A stretch of DNA of 64,000 nucleotides from Hysterangium stoloniferum. Lineage: Eukaryota; Basidiomycota; Agaricomycetes; Hysterangiales; Hysterangiaceae. Shown piece by piece: positions 1 through 12,293 of the stretch; position 1 is the stretch's first letter; every line of letters begins with the position of its first letter. The notes below the pieces were generated by a model. It was not told the DNA's origin, did no database searches, and saw only the letters and a program-made list of their open reading frames with translations. Position numbers and translations under genes: made by a program. The DNA is taken from positions 62,001 to 126,000 of the forward strand of contig WHVD01000084.1 in the NCBI GenBank assembly GCA_015178975.1. The letters are read 5' to 3'.

Positions 1-1853
1 CAAAAATATCGATGGCTGTGTCAACTTGTGTGATCAAGTCATCAGACAAGAAGTAGCCATCACGATTTTTTCCTGCTTTGAAGACAATGCGTGCTGACCT
101 GCATTTCATAGATGAAATAGTAATTCTAAATTCAGAGTGCAAGATTAACTCACTCCATGCCATCCTCACTTTGCAATCTTCCCCATTCAATGGTCAAAAA
201 ATCTGAGACCATGAGAGAAACACCTTCCCCCTTCTTTAATGGGACTGCTTTATCTGATTGATGGGCCCACATGGTTTTCTGACGGTCAGTCTCATAAAAT
301 GTTGATTCATCATGGGTGATAAGAATGAGCTGGAAACGTTGGCCAGGTGGGACAGGGAATCCAGTGAGTTCACCTTCGCGGTTTCCATCATTATCATATG
401 AATACATCCGCTTGTCATAGACTTTCCACCGTTCAATAAATTCCATCCGGTATTTGACAACATCTTCCCTCTCATGGCCATCAACATACATACCATTCCT
501 TTTCCTCCCATATCGCCATCCCATCCTGTGGAGCCACCATTGTGTGGTACGTATTGATATCTCCTTTTTCTTGGAACCAATCTCCTCAAGCCTTTCTTGC
601 ATTTCTGGTGTCTGCATGAAGTCAACAATATCCTGAGCTTGGATATAGTTGTTCTTTGCAATTCCAGACAGGTGAATCTGTATTGCTTGTGAAAAGTCCT
701 CATCATCAAGAAGGGTACCCCGTAGCTTTCCATATCTGTGAAGAGGTAATTTCCCAGAACCCAGGAACTGATGTATCCATGTTCGCAGATTGCGTGCATG
801 GCTAACTCCATGGCCTTGTGATTTTGATGCAATAAGAGAAGCCTCGTGCCAGGTATATGAGAGCTGTGGGTCAAGATAAAGGTTCAATGTCCCAACCATC
901 CCAGTAAGCCATCCTCGAAAGAGAACATCAATTTTCTTATTGTTGCTCTTCACAGTCAGTGCTGCACAGGCTTGCCGAAGCTTTGGTAAGTCCTTGTAAT
1001 TTAATTGATCCAGTATGATATTGGATTCTGTGGATAGAGTGTTGTCCCCAGGTTTTTAGCCTTCTCGTAGTGCCTGAAGGAGCTCTTCAACCTTTTCATG
1101 AGCTTTGGAAGGTGGATATATTTCAGTGTTAACCTGTCTTTCAATTTCTTCAATTGACTAATAATATTTGGTCAGTAGAACAATAACCACAGCAGTCCAT
1201 AAGATCAAGCTCACTGAGTCGCTTTTTCCAGCAGATATGTTCTCTTGATCTTTGTCAAGGGTGGCCATTTCCACATCTGACTCAGAATTCTGCCCCCTAG
1301 CAACCTCATTAACCTCACTCTCTGCAGCATTGGCTTTTGCAAACCATGTCCTAATGGAAAGGTAACCTTGCTTCTCTAAGTCCTTTCCAATCTGTTTATG
1401 CCTTCGTTTTGTTCATGCAGAGTTTTTGAGATATTTCTTTGGTTGCCTGTTTTCCTTTAACCTCTCATCTTCAGCCTCAACTGCTATCCTCTGTGCCTCA
1501 GCAAGTATCCTTGAGAACTGTTCCAGGTCAGAGAGTTCTTGAATCTCTGGGTAATTATCTCTAGGATTTTCATCATTTTCATCATCCAAGTCCAAATCAT
1601 GAGCAAGATCTAGTAGAGGTTCTTCCTCAAAGTCATCAAGAAAGCCTACCAAGGTGAGAGATCTACCTTCTTCATCCACAATAAATGCTTCCTCATACAT
1701 CCTTTCATTGCTTTGATCTAGATTGAGAGAAACTGGTTTGCAATTGAAGTCATCATCATCTGGGATATCCTTGATTGTCACTGAGGGCTTTTGTTGTGCC
1801 TTGGATCCAAGGTTTTTGATGCGAGATTGTGCAGCTTTAGACTTCTGAGGCAT
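1..1853 (-). pseudogene. Degenerate DDE transposase (pogo/Tigger-like, agaric type), truncated by the window edge
   Basis: The coding frame starts at the ATG at 1853 (MPQKSKAAQSR..., basic N-terminus followed by an acidic stretch) and runs leftward almost without a shift to 154. Key blocks are a helix-turn-helix-like segment, RTTQWWLHRMGWRYGRKRNG near 540-500, and the catalytic-region motif ITHDESTFYETD near 310-285. A 55-bp intron (99-153, GTGAGT...GCAG) restores the frame into a further exon, read as SARIVFKAGKNRDGYF, which leaves the window. Three in-frame stops break the frame: TGA at 1413-1415, TAG at 1158-1160 and TAA at 1056-1058. Each differs from a sense codon (CGA, CAG, CAA) by one C-to-T change. 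Such proteins are common in agaric genomes; the class assignment is by motif memory, while the dead state is directly seen. Confidence 0.75.
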
Positions 1854-2389
1854 GGTAGTAGAACTGTGCAACCGTGCATTTGCCACTGTGCTGCTTATGT
1901 AATGTGGCCTGTGATCAAGTGCACAGCTTACTGCACAAGTACATGTGCAGCTATACCCTCTTTTTCTTAGGAGAATTTTTATGTAAGAAAGATAAGTACA
2001 TATATTTGAATTTAATACAGTTTTCTTTCCCAATTTTAGGCCCTTAAAACAAGGCTGCCCAATATATCACGTGATGATTATGTAAGTGGCCAATACTGAC
2101 ACTTGCAAAATTTTGAAAATCTCAGAATCACATGGAAATGAGTTTTTAAGCATTCAGAGACTCAAAAAAGAAAAGTTAAAAAATTTGTAAGTCCTACTAC
2201 TTGGCAAGGGTGAATTATTTTTCAAGTTTTAAACCTGAGAACTGGAGGAATGGATCCCAACTCCACTTCCCTGGGCTTTAATTACAGATTATCTATGTTG
2301 TTTGGCCCAACACTCGACTTATCCTTCAGTCCCAATCAGTAACTCACCGTGAGGTACTCGTTAGGACTAGTCTTTGCCTGTCCAAAATT
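1854..2389. other. Non-coding flank between the transposase and the Gypsy remnant
   Basis: AT-rich, no supportable gene. It probably holds the 5' terminal region of the DDE element and the left part of a decayed LTR, but no clean terminal inverted repeat could be fixed by eye. Confidence 0.4.
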
Positions 2390-2499
2390 TAAGGACACCT
2401 GACAGTTATTTGCGAGGTTACAGCATATACACTGAAGCCAAGTCCTTCCAATCAGTCCCCATCAGCCTACTGACATTAGTCAGTATTTAGTTCTTAACA
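2390..2499 (+). mobile_element. 3' part of a decayed Gypsy 5' LTR
   Basis: It ends in TTCTTAACA, the same end as other LTRs here, and contains the block ACTGAAGCCAAGTCCTTCC at 2431, which is shared with every other LTR in the window. A short leader of about 37 bp separates it from the gag ATG at 2537, as in the related element at 26 kb. The left border could not be placed. Confidence 0.5.
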
Positions 2500-2536
2500 G
2501 TATATTCTGATTTCACACTCGCATTTTCCATTCATA

Positions 2537-5500
2537 ATGCCTCTGAGGACAAAAGGTACCAAGCCAAGTGGCGAAGCAGAATCTTCCACTCTCAAGTCTC
2601 CATTCCTGTATACAGCCTGAGCTACTCTGAAAACCCCACAACCAGAAACCTCCAAAGAATCCCACTTTGTGGAAATTACCGGCAATGCTGAAGAAGTTAC
2701 TGAAGCCACTGAACCCAAAGCACCTGAAGAAGTTATGTAACAATCAATCAGCTCCAGGACCTGAACCCGAGGATAGCAACCAGTCCTTACCTCAGGCTAG
2801 TGATCCTAAGAAGTCCGTGAAACAAAAACCAGATTTCAATCCCGACAAGACATGGGAATTATTCTCTAATGATTTCCTTAAGAACAATACCAAGGAAAAA
2901 GAACCTGGGCAAACCCAAGTCAACAAACCCGAACCATTTACCAGCTCAAACCCGAAGAAGTTACTGACATTTCTTATTTAATGTCAATTCAACTTTTGGG
3001 ACCAACTGGCTGCTTTCGCAATGGATGACCAAAAGGTAAACTTTGCACTCTCTTACCACAAGAATTCCACAGCAGCCTGCTTTGAACCTGCATTCTCTGG
3101 CCTCACTTCTGAAGATCCCAATTGGCTTCACGATTGGGATGCCTTGTTGAGGAACTTGAAACAAACTTTGGCCCCTACGAACAAACTGGTGATGCTGAAA
3201 CCGTGCTTTCTAATCTCAAAATGAAAGACACCCAACACATCACCAACTACATCGTCCAGTTCAACAACCTCGCCACATGTTGTGACTGGGGTGATTCGGC
3301 CCTCCATTACCAGTTTTACTCTGGCCTCCCATCTCACCTCAAAGATGAAGTTTCCAAAGGAGAGAATGGCAAACTGAAGACTCTCCCCCTCATGTGTCTA
3401 AAGGCCCAAAATGTGGATGCCTGATACTGGGGATGATGCTCGGAAATCAGTTGTGAAAACCCATCAGACAAAAAATCATCAGACAACAAGAATGCCAACA
3501 AGTCTGGTAATCAAAATACCAACAATAGTAGCAACTCGAACTCCAATAAAAAGTCCGACAACAAGGGTTCTAATGACAAAAAAGGCAAGGGCAAACTGTT
3601 GAATAAGTCTCAAGACAAAGACAAACCTGACCTAACTGGCAAACTCAACTCTGACAGCAAGCTCCTACCACAAGAAAAGCAATGCCAAATGGACAACAAT
3701 CTTTGTTTGTTGTGTGCAGATCCCAGACACCGAATCGCTGCATGACCAAAGGCCACAAAAGCCCGATCGGCCAATATGGCCACGACTTCACAATTGGCTA
3801 AGCTGGCTGCCGAGTCAAAAAAGGATTAAGCAACTCTCTGGATTCCATGCAGTTAGAGAGTTGCATTGAATCTCCCCGCACACCAGAAAATTGTCATCTT
3901 AATGCATCTGCCCTGTATGATCCAAATTCTTTGTTCATAAATCTTACTTTGGAACCCCTTGGGAGCCTTATTTTTCAATCTCTCGTAGATTCAGGTTCAA
4001 CCCATTGTTTTATAGATATAAATTTTTCCCAAAACAAAATCAGTTAAAAACCTATGCAATAGATCCAATTCCACTCCGACTCTTTGATGGTACCTCAAAC
4101 TCCATAATCTCACAAGCCTGTGAACTCTGACTTCAGTTCCTGTGTGGAACCTTTCAGACAGTTACGTTTTTTGTAAGACAGTTGGACTCGAGCTGCTCCA
4201 TGGTTCTAGGATATAACTGGCTCACCCACTACAATCCATTGATTGATTGGGTATTGGGCAGTATCCATTTCTGAACCCTATCAGCACCCAATACGACTTC
4301 CACCTGTTTCAGCAAATATGGCCTCTACAGCACCTCCAGCCCCTGTGGCAAATCCAAGCTCTCCACCTCCCGTCTCTCTAATAAATGCCGCAGCTTGTAT
4401 GAGAGCCATCAAGTTGGAAGGCTCCCGAGAATTTACAGTCAACCTTAAAGTTGATGAAGCCACCAGTCACTTCGCATCCCTGGTGGCCAAACTGATTGCA
4501 GATTTGGAAGGTGTTCCAGAAAAATACCACCAATTTGCAGACGTCTTCAGTAAACAAAAAGCTGATCGACTTGCCCCTCACAGGCCCTATGATTTGAAAA
4601 TTGATATTGAAGAAGGTTTACATCCACCCTTAGGCCTGGTTTATCCTCTCTTGCAGTCTGAATTATCGGCTATCCGAGATTTCTTGGACAAACACTTAGC
4701 CATAGGTTTTATCTGACCCTCAAAGTCTCCCCTGTCCTATTTGTTCAGGAAAAAGATGGTTCCCTTTGGCTTTGCATTGACTTTTGAGGACTAAATGTGA
4801 TCACTTGAAAAGATAAGTACCTGTTACCACTAATCTCTGATTTACTTGATGCCTCTCAGATCTATACAAAGATAGATCTCAAATATGCCTATCATTTGGT
4901 TCAGATTGCCAAAGGTGACAAATGGAAAATGGCTTTTCACACTCACTATGGCTCCTTCGAATTGTTAGTGATGCCGTTTGGCCTCACCAATGCTCCATCG
5001 GTCTTTCAATGTTTTATCAATGACATCTTTTCTGACCTCCTTGATGTTTTTGTCATTGTGTACTTAGATGACATCCTCATATTCTCTGAAGATCCTACAC
5101 TTCATGATGAACATGTCCGTGAAGTTCTCCAAAGTCTCCGAAAACATGGTCTTTTTGCAAATGGTAAAAAATGTTCATTTGATGTCGACACAGTTGAATA
5201 TTTAGGTTTCATGATGGGACCTGACAGTCTCCGCATGGACGACTCTAAAATTCAAGTTATTCAAGATTGGCTGGAACCCTGAAAGGTTAAGGACATTCAG
5301 TCCTTTTTAAGCTTCGCCAATTTTTATCATCGTTTCATTCATAACTACTCAAAAATTACTGTTCTGCTCACTTGGCTTACTTGTAAAGACACCCCATGGA
5401 ATTTCTCTGAAGAATGCCAAATGGCATTCTGAGAATTGAAAAGTGCATTTACATCTGCCCCTATTTTGTTGCACTGGAAGCCTGATGTTCAACTCATTGT

Positions 5501-7165
5501 GGAAACTGATGCCTCGGATTATGTGCTCACTGCAATATTGTCCATTCTGGACACTGATGGTGAAGTCCACCCAGTAGCTTTTTTGTCTCATACTTTTTTG
5601 GCACCCAAACTCAACTATGATGTTCACGATAAAGAACTACTCGTGATATTTGAAGCTTTCACAACATGGTGACATTATTTGGAAGGATCGGCTCATTCGA
5701 TAGATGTTATAACTGACCACAAAGATTTGGTTTACTTTTCAACCACAAAACTGCTTACCTGTTGGCAAGCCCAATGGTCTGAATACATCTCCAGTTTCAA
5801 TATGTTAATCCACTTCCATCCCAGCCACCTTTGTGGAAAACCCGACGCTATGACTAGATGATGGGACATCTATCCTAAAGAGGGGAGTAGTGACTACACC
5901 ACAGTTAATCTGCATAACTTTAAGCCTATGTTTTCATCAGAACAACTGTCCGTGTCTATCCGAGCCACTTACCTCATTCATCCAGTCTTGCGAAGTGTTA
6001 TCCTTATGGATACTGAAAAGTTACATCAAGATATACTATTGGCAATTCCATTAGACCCAGTCACCAAATCATACCTCAATAACCCATCCGACCCTGATCA
6101 ACCCCGATGGTCACTAGACTCACAGGGTTTCATTAGACTTGACAACTGCATCTATGTATCAGATTCCGACACCCTTTGGCTGTGAATCTTACAACATAAG
6201 CACGACCACCCAATGTCAGGACATTTCGACCTCAATAAAGCTCTTTCACTCATTAGAAGAGAATATACATGGCCCGGCATCTGAGATTTTGTTAAGCACT
6301 ATTGGAAATCCTATACAATGTGTTTATGCTCTAAATCACAGTGACACAAACCATATGGCCTACTCAAACAATTACCGATACCGGAGAAACCCTGGAACTC
6401 AATTTCTATGGATTTCATTGAGCACCTACCAGCATCCAAAGGTCATACAGCAGTCCTAGTTGTTGTGGATAAGCTCACAAAGCAAAGTATTTTCATTCCA
6501 ACATATGACACAATAACATCTTTACAGTTAGCTGAATTATTCTCACCCATGTATTTTCCAAGCACAGTGTTCTGTCACATGTCACATCTGATTGTGGATC
6601 CGAGTTTGTCTCTCATTTCTTTAGGTCACTTGGAAAAGCACTAGACATGAAATTACACTTCACTTTGGGCTATCACCCAGAAGGTGATGGCCAAACCAAA
6701 CATATGAATCAAACCCTGGAACAGTACATTCGTGTCTATTGTAACTATCAACAAAATAATTGGAAATCACTACTACCACTAGCCGAATTCACATATAACA
6801 ATGCACTGAACACCACAACTGGCATTTCACCTTTCTTCGCAAACAAAGGCTACAACCCCAATATCACAATCCACCTGGAATGCGATCTCGCATTCACCCG
6901 CGCTCAAGACTTTATTACAAACCTTGACAAGCTACATTAAGAACTTTGAAAAACTATCACAATGGCCCAAGAACGATCCCAATGGTCCACGGATAAGAAT
7001 CAACTTCCACCTCCTGATTTAAAGATCGGAGACTGAGTATTCATCAAAGCTGAGTTTTTCCAAACTACTAGACCCTCTAAGAAGCTCTCTGAAAAATATT
7101 TAGGTCCTTTTGAAATTATAGCACAAGCTGGCACACTTTCATGGACACTTCGGCTTCCTGACAAC
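2537..7165 (+). pseudogene. Ty3/Gypsy gag-pol, multiply inactivated
   Basis: Domains appear in order. Gag is at about 2650-3420 (MDDQKVNFALSYHK, LPSHLKDEVSKG). A broken zinc knuckle CLLCADPRHRIAA lies near 3700, its last cysteine replaced by a stop. The protease has the active site VDSGSTHCFID at about 3985. Reverse transcriptase, about 4740-5280, has YLDDILIF. RNase H is at 5436-5860 (ETDASDYVLTA). Integrase, about 6180-6940, has HKHDHP, SMDFIEHL, SDCGSEFVS and NQTLEQYI. Frameshifts lie near 3120, 4040 and 6580. In-frame TGA stops occur at 4137, 4788, 4806, 5280, 5431, 5671, 5860 and 6183, nearly all where the family carries arginine (CGA). The integrase C-terminus ends abruptly after LRLPDNMHA at about 7165. 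No functional product is expected. Confidence 0.9.
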
Positions 7166-8108
7166 ATGCATGCAGGGCTTCAAACCCAACACATCATGCA
7201 TGATGACTCATACAATCCTAGAGGGACCACATCATGCCAAAGGGGTGAATTGGAGAGGGCAAAGGCAGACTTGGGAGGATATCTGAAAACTATTAAGTAT
7301 ACCAAATTCTAATATACTCTAAAGGTCATTTAAACATCTGGGATGTGATTCAAACATAATTTGGTTTTTAAAACTTTCAAAAAGTTTTAAACTCTCTCAT
7401 ACATTACAAACTAAAGAATCTTTCTGGACACGAGTAGACAATAAAAAAAATTAGTAGTTTGAAACACTAATACTTTTAAAAAGTAGATACCTTTAGATAG
7501 TCCATTCCATGCATATGTATATCATTGGCACCTCTAAATACATATGTATTACTTTGGAATGGATCTGTCAATCTGAACAGATTTCTACTTGATTCAACAT
7601 ACCCAGAATATATAGGTAATTTCACTTAATAAAGAAGGCCATAGGATGAAAAATTTCCAATGACATCTCATATATTTTACTAGGAAATAACTACATTACA
7701 GCTTTTAAAAGACAAAGTACTAATAAAAGTATTAGTAGACATCTGTAAAAGGAAGGAAATTATATACAATAGAATTTGTTAAATAACTATGGGTTGTATA
7801 AGATGTAATATGGAGAACTATTTCTGATGGTTGTTTTTTGATGATATAATTGTTTCAGAATAGATATCACTATTTAAAGATGGAGTTTTGTAAAAATAAG
7901 ACTTTTATTAGTAAATATTTGAGATTATAGTAATTATAAACACCCTCCTTGATCAACTGCAAGTATTCCAGCAAGCCATTGAAGACCAGATTGTGAGAGG
8001 CAGCTGTCAAGGAGTGGTCTATTTACTCTCTCAAATAGTTTAATGAATGTGACACAGCAAGGGTTTCAAGAAATACACAAATAAAGGTCCAGTAATTTAA
8101 GTACTGAT
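7166..8108. other. AT-rich non-coding interval
   Basis: No open frame or recognisable family. It lies between the broken Gypsy 3' end and a solo LTR and is probably old transposon-derived sequence. Confidence 0.4.
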
Positions 8109-8932
8109 TGTTACAACCAGAATTCCCACCAGACTCCGGGCACTAACTTATACGCACCCATGCCCTATACACACCAATTGTCAGTTTACCAGAATTCCTG
8201 CCAGACTCTGTATGTCAGACTTGTCTACATTTGACTTTGTTACATTGTGTATCAGTCACCAGAATACCCACCAGACTCCGTCCCTGTCTATGTCCGACCT
8301 CATCCCACACATCAGTCACTGGACCCTGCTCAGAAAACCTGTCATCCCTCTAACTGAGCCCCGTTCCCATTTTAGTCAAATGACATGTCACGATTTGGAC
8401 TCCACTCCCGCTCCATTTCCTGTTATGGTTTATGATTTGTCACAATTTGGACTCTGCTCCATTCCATCCCATTCCTAACACCAAATTTGGTGTTTACTAT
8501 TCCCATTTTATGTTTTGCTAGTTTCGTTTCATTATTACTGGATTTGGTATGTCATTCATTTGATGGTCTATATAGTCTGGCAGATGTTGTACATACAATC
8601 CAGTCAGAAAATCGGCTTAGATTCCCCCCAGTAATCTAAAACATTTTCCACTCTAAACTCCTACTTGAATCACACCGCTCACACTAGGCAGAGCTCATGG
8701 GCTCTGGCGCATCTATCTCTCTTATCTATCTTGACTCATGACCTCTCGACCCATGACCTCTGACCCATGACCCCTTGACCCACGAACCCTGTCTGGACTC
8801 CCCGGGATTCCCATCTGCCTGTCTGAAATTGGACAACACGATCTCATGAGGGCGCAGCCTATAAGCTGAAGCCAAGTCCTACCAGATATTCCATGGGTTT
8901 CTCTGGAAACCTGCTGTGTACATACCCTAACA
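8109..8932 (+). mobile_element. Solo LTR, family A (copy 1)
   Basis: The 824-bp unit begins TGTTACAACC and ends CCCTAACA (TGTTA...TAACA termini). It is flanked by a perfect 5-bp target duplication CTGAT (8104-8108 and 8933-8937). It is near-identical in layout to 14834-15647 and 16896-17709. Promoter-like TCTATATAG lies near 8570. No internal domain is attached, so it is a recombination product. Confidence 0.9.
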
Positions 8933-9017
8933 CTGATAGATTAATTAGCTGCACTGTTAAGCTTAAACAACTAAAGTCAATATTTGTTGATCTCTTGACA
9001 AACTCAACAATGAATTT

Positions 9018-9320
9018 GAGTTTAGGGTTTAGGGTTTTTATACTAGTCTCTTTTTATAGAGAGGCTCAATGGGACATATATAGATTTAGTATGGAAACAT
9101 ATAACATATGAGAAAGTAAGTTGCAACAAGGAAGGGGAAAATAAAGAAAGTTTAAGGAAATAATAAGATCTAGTGCACTCATCTTTGCAGTTAAATCTCC
9201 ACAAATAAGGCAATATTCCAGTGAAAAGGTGCAGAGGGTGCACAGTGACAAAGATGGAGGGATAAACAAACAATAGGTAAATAAGTGACTGTGCCTTAAA
9301 ATAAAATAAAATAAACAAAA
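9018..9320 (-). mobile_element. Retroelement-like fragment with (TTTAGGG)n end
   Basis: It starts with TTTAGGG units followed by TATACTAGTCTC and AGAGAGGC, and ends in a TTAAAATAAAATAAA run near 9296-9312. The same left-end block occurs at 26606. On the minus strand this is an element whose 3' end is a short CCCTAAA repeat, as in some non-LTR retroelements. No reverse transcriptase frame is attached, so the class is a guess. Confidence 0.4.
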
Positions 9321-9545
9321 AATAATATCAAAATCAGAATTGCAACAAAAATAAAGAATCATAATAACATTCTCACTGTGTTAAAACCAAGCCAGACTGA
9401 GGGCAGGATATGATAGAAATGAATTAGAGAATTCTGGCAAGTATAGACACTTGATAGTTTGGGTGGATAATGACTTGTGTAAGTCAGGATGAAAGGAGAA
9501 TAGATGGTAGACTCCCCCTCCTTATATATGTTTTTGGGTGGTTGT

Positions 9546-10586
9546 TGTCAGGAACCAGAAAACCCACCAGCCTCCGGGCTCCTGGACCCCATCCTACATG
9601 TTACCGACCCTCTATATTATATAGTTACAACTGGAATTCCTGCTGGAGCCCACATGTCAACTTGTTTATGCCTGACTCTCAATATGTATCTGCCTCCAAC
9701 TAGACACCTTCTGTTATGACCCAGAAAACCCGCCAGACTCTGGACTCCACCCTATATACACCTGACACTCTGTATCTCACGGACCAGTCACTGGACTACA
9801 ACTGGGCTCCTGGAACCCCTCTAATAGAGCATAGAACCCTATGGTCAAACAGTCTGTCATGTGTCTCATGTAGTCATGTGTCTCATATACCAGTCGTCAG
9901 ACTCCACCGGACTCTGAAATCCACCCTATATATGCCCAACATTCCATATCTCATGGTCTAGTCACTGGACCCTGACTGGACTCCCCGGAACCCCTCTAAC
10001 AGAGCCCAGTTCCCATTATGGTCTAATGACCTGTCATGATTCGTTCTCCACTCCCATTCTGTTCCATCCCTAATTCCCAGTTTAGTATTTATTTGTTTCA
10101 TTTTATGTTTAATAGTTCTGCCCCTCATTAACACTGGATTTGGTATTATTACATTTCACAGTCTATATAAGTCTCCTATATTCATGTACTTAGAATCCAG
10201 TTTGAATCTCGAACAAGTTACTCCCTCATCCTGATCCAGTCTCTAGTCCTCTTGTCTCTCTGCATGCTCGATTCCCAGAACTCCTATGGGAACTCCAGAA
10301 TATACATACATCTTCCTGTATGCATTCTGTCAGTTCGAAATATGGACACCCAAATGAGTGTACGAGGGTGTAGCCCATAAGCTGAAGCCAAGTCCATCTC
10401 AGCAGTCCCACACCACTTCTGGTAATTATTCTAATACCACACTCCCTTGTACTAATATCCCTGGAAACTCCCCCAGACTTATTACCTGGGGACTCCGTGG
10501 GACATTTCCTGGAAGAAAAGAGGTGTTTGGAATAATTACTGGAAACCTCCATGGGACTTCCACAGGCTTGTGTTCGGAACTTAACA
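9546..10586 (+). mobile_element. Solo LTR, family B
   Basis: The 1041-bp unit begins TGTCAGGAACCAG and ends GGAACTTAACA. It is flanked by a perfect 5-bp duplication GTTGT (9541-9545 and 10587-10591). The shared LTR block CTGAAGCCAAGTCC lies at 10382. A truncated inverted copy lies at 15947-16493 and a diverged copy at 24102-25116. Confidence 0.88.
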
Positions 10587-10591
10587 GTTGT

Positions 10592-11085
10592 GCACAGACT
10601 GGTTAAGGATTCTGAAGATTGGGGTTTGAATTGGCAGATCCAGGAAATTGGATAGAGGTATTCTCCCCCAAGGTATAGTGACTCTCAAAACCTTTTCAAT
10701 GTTTGACATTTGCATATTGGCAGGCCACTACCAGGGGAGATAAAATAGCAAGAAATCTCAAACAAATACAGTATATAGCTAAACACGTGTAGAATCAGTA
10801 TCTAAAATATTATTATGTAATATCCATCTTTGGGTATGAACAAGACCGAAATGAAGACCAGGACATTGATGTTGAGATGACATCCTCTATTACACAGCCA
10901 GGATTGGGATGGAATGTACAAAGTCAAAGTCAAAGATATGGTTGCCATCATGGCCACAGCCATGAATCATCACCCAATTTGATTTGCTCAAACTGCGAAT
11001 CAGTCAAACTTTCAAATTCAAATTTGATTGATTCACAGTTTGAGCAGCAAGTTTGATGATGTCAAGCATAGTCTTATCATGTGAT
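10592..11085. other. Non-coding interval
   Basis: No gene seen. A near-palindromic block lies at about 10986-11048, where AAACTGCGAATCAGTCAAAC is roughly mirrored by TTTGATTGATTCACAGTTTG. Confidence 0.35.
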
Positions 11086-11089
11086 GATA

Positions 11090-11665
11090 GCAAGGAAGCC
11101 AAAGCACATCATCCCCCACTATCCTCCCGCATCCCTCTTCCCCCTCTCAATCTCCTCCAAAGCCTTATCAACCACCTGACAAAATCTGCAACTCATGCAA
11201 AAATGATGGTTCTGTTTGCAATGGCAAATTGCCCTGCTCTTGCTGCTCAATGCACAGCACTCAGTGCATTTTTCCCCTAGCACCTGGACCAAAACTACAT
11301 TGCATGTCCTGTCACCAGCTGAGTATCAAGTGAGAGGACATGGCCATGTCAGCATTGCATCTATTCAGGGACAGAGTGTATAGACAATGCATGCTAGTCG
11401 TGCGGCCAAGGCCCAGTGCAACATTAAGTGCATTTTTGCATTCAGTTTGCTTTGTTGGCATATTCACACTTTCTTCTTTTTCACAGCTGGCCTTGCAAGT
11501 GTTGTGTGAGGAAGGAGATTCAGTGCATTGAGTGGTGTATGACTTGTGGAGATGTGGAGCCCAGATGCATGTCATGTGTGGAGTCGTCTGGTGACACTCA
11601 CGATCACTATCAGGAGAATCCAGCCAAAGTGTTGACGAGCTCATATTTACAAGGTACCATTTGAG
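11090..11665 (+). pseudogene. Decayed protein with tandem Zn(2)Cys(6)-like clusters
   Basis: The first cluster (about 11185-11270) reads CNSCKNDGSVCNGKLPC then SCCSMHSTQC, the classical CX2CX6CX5CX2CX6C spacing of fungal binuclear zinc clusters. It is followed by APGPKLHC and a second cluster (about 11300-11385) with CMSCHQLSIK, then, after a frame break near 11330, WPCQHCIYSGTEC. A third, partial cluster (about 11485-11560) reads WPCKCCVRKEIQCIEWC. A pyrimidine-rich segment ending TTTTTCACAG at 11488 looks like an intron end before the third cluster. At least one frameshift and an in-frame TAG make it non-functional. Zinc clusters of this type bind DNA as single modules in transcription factors; three in a row is unusual. 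Whether 12.6-14 kb once belonged to the same gene cannot be said. Confidence 0.55.
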
Positions 11666-11896
11666 CTGTGCTATTTAATATATAGTTCTCATCGCTGAAC
11701 TCAACCACTAGATAGAGCCACACCCATGTCACCGTCATCACCTTCAGAGTCCCCTCTATCCCCCTATTAATGTCAAAGCTCTCATAATCACAGTGGTATG
11801 CACTCCCGACGCTGATTTACACAACAGCGGTTCACAGGGTGCATTTATTAGGATGAAAAAGGAGAGATGGATTCAAGGCACTGGTGTTGGATCAAC

Positions 11897-12140
11897 TGTT
11901 AAAAAACATGAGTAATGTAGAAAATGAATAGCCAGACTGGGGATTGAACCCAGGATCTCTCGATTACATAACGAAGGTGTTAACCACTACACCATCTGAC
12001 CTTGGGTAGGTTTGGTCTTACACTGTACTTAAGGATATAACCCTAAGCGCCATTCCTATTAGACCATATACACACTGAACTCAGAGCTGTACACCATATG
12101 GTCCCAGTTGGAACAATGGTTGGCATTATATAATCTAACA
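11897..12140 (-). repeat. 3' LTR of the miniature retrotransposon
   Basis: It is 244 bp and is preceded on the minus strand by the purine tract at 12141-12150. The target duplication TCAAC lies directly outside it. Confidence 0.85.
11930..12001 (-). pseudogene. tRNA-Thr(UGU)-like module inside the 3' LTR
   Basis: The 72 nt fold as a tRNA: acceptor stem GGTCAGA/TCTGGCT (with wobbles), D arm GTGT...ACAC, anticodon arm CTTCGT-TATGTAA-TCGAG and T arm CTGGG-TTCAATC-CCCAG. The A box (TGGTGTAGTGG) and B box (GGTTCAATCC, with CA where CG is normal) fit RNA polymerase III promoters. Position 33 is A instead of U and pair 31-39 is T-T, so it is not a working tRNA gene. Anticodon assignment is by alignment to eukaryotic tRNA-Thr. 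Confidence 0.65.
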
Positions 12141-12293
12141 CACCCCCTTAATGCCAGCATTGTTCATTCTACACTCCAGGTTCGATCTTGGGTATTAACT
12201 ATATCATATGCCAGTATAGGTCCTCTCTGGCTCTTTTTCGTCCAGACTTGTCCACTATACCAAACACACAAATACAGCCAAACCAAGTTAACC

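Noticed and set aside
1056..1160. TAG and TAA codons in the DDE transposase as intron sequence
   Set aside because: The frame continues with family-like residues on both sides and no GT-AG pair removes them without breaking phase.
11930..12001. A functional tRNA-Thr gene
   Set aside because: A instead of U at position 33, a broken anticodon-stem pair, weak acceptor wobbles and a CA in the B box; it is part of a retroelement LTR.
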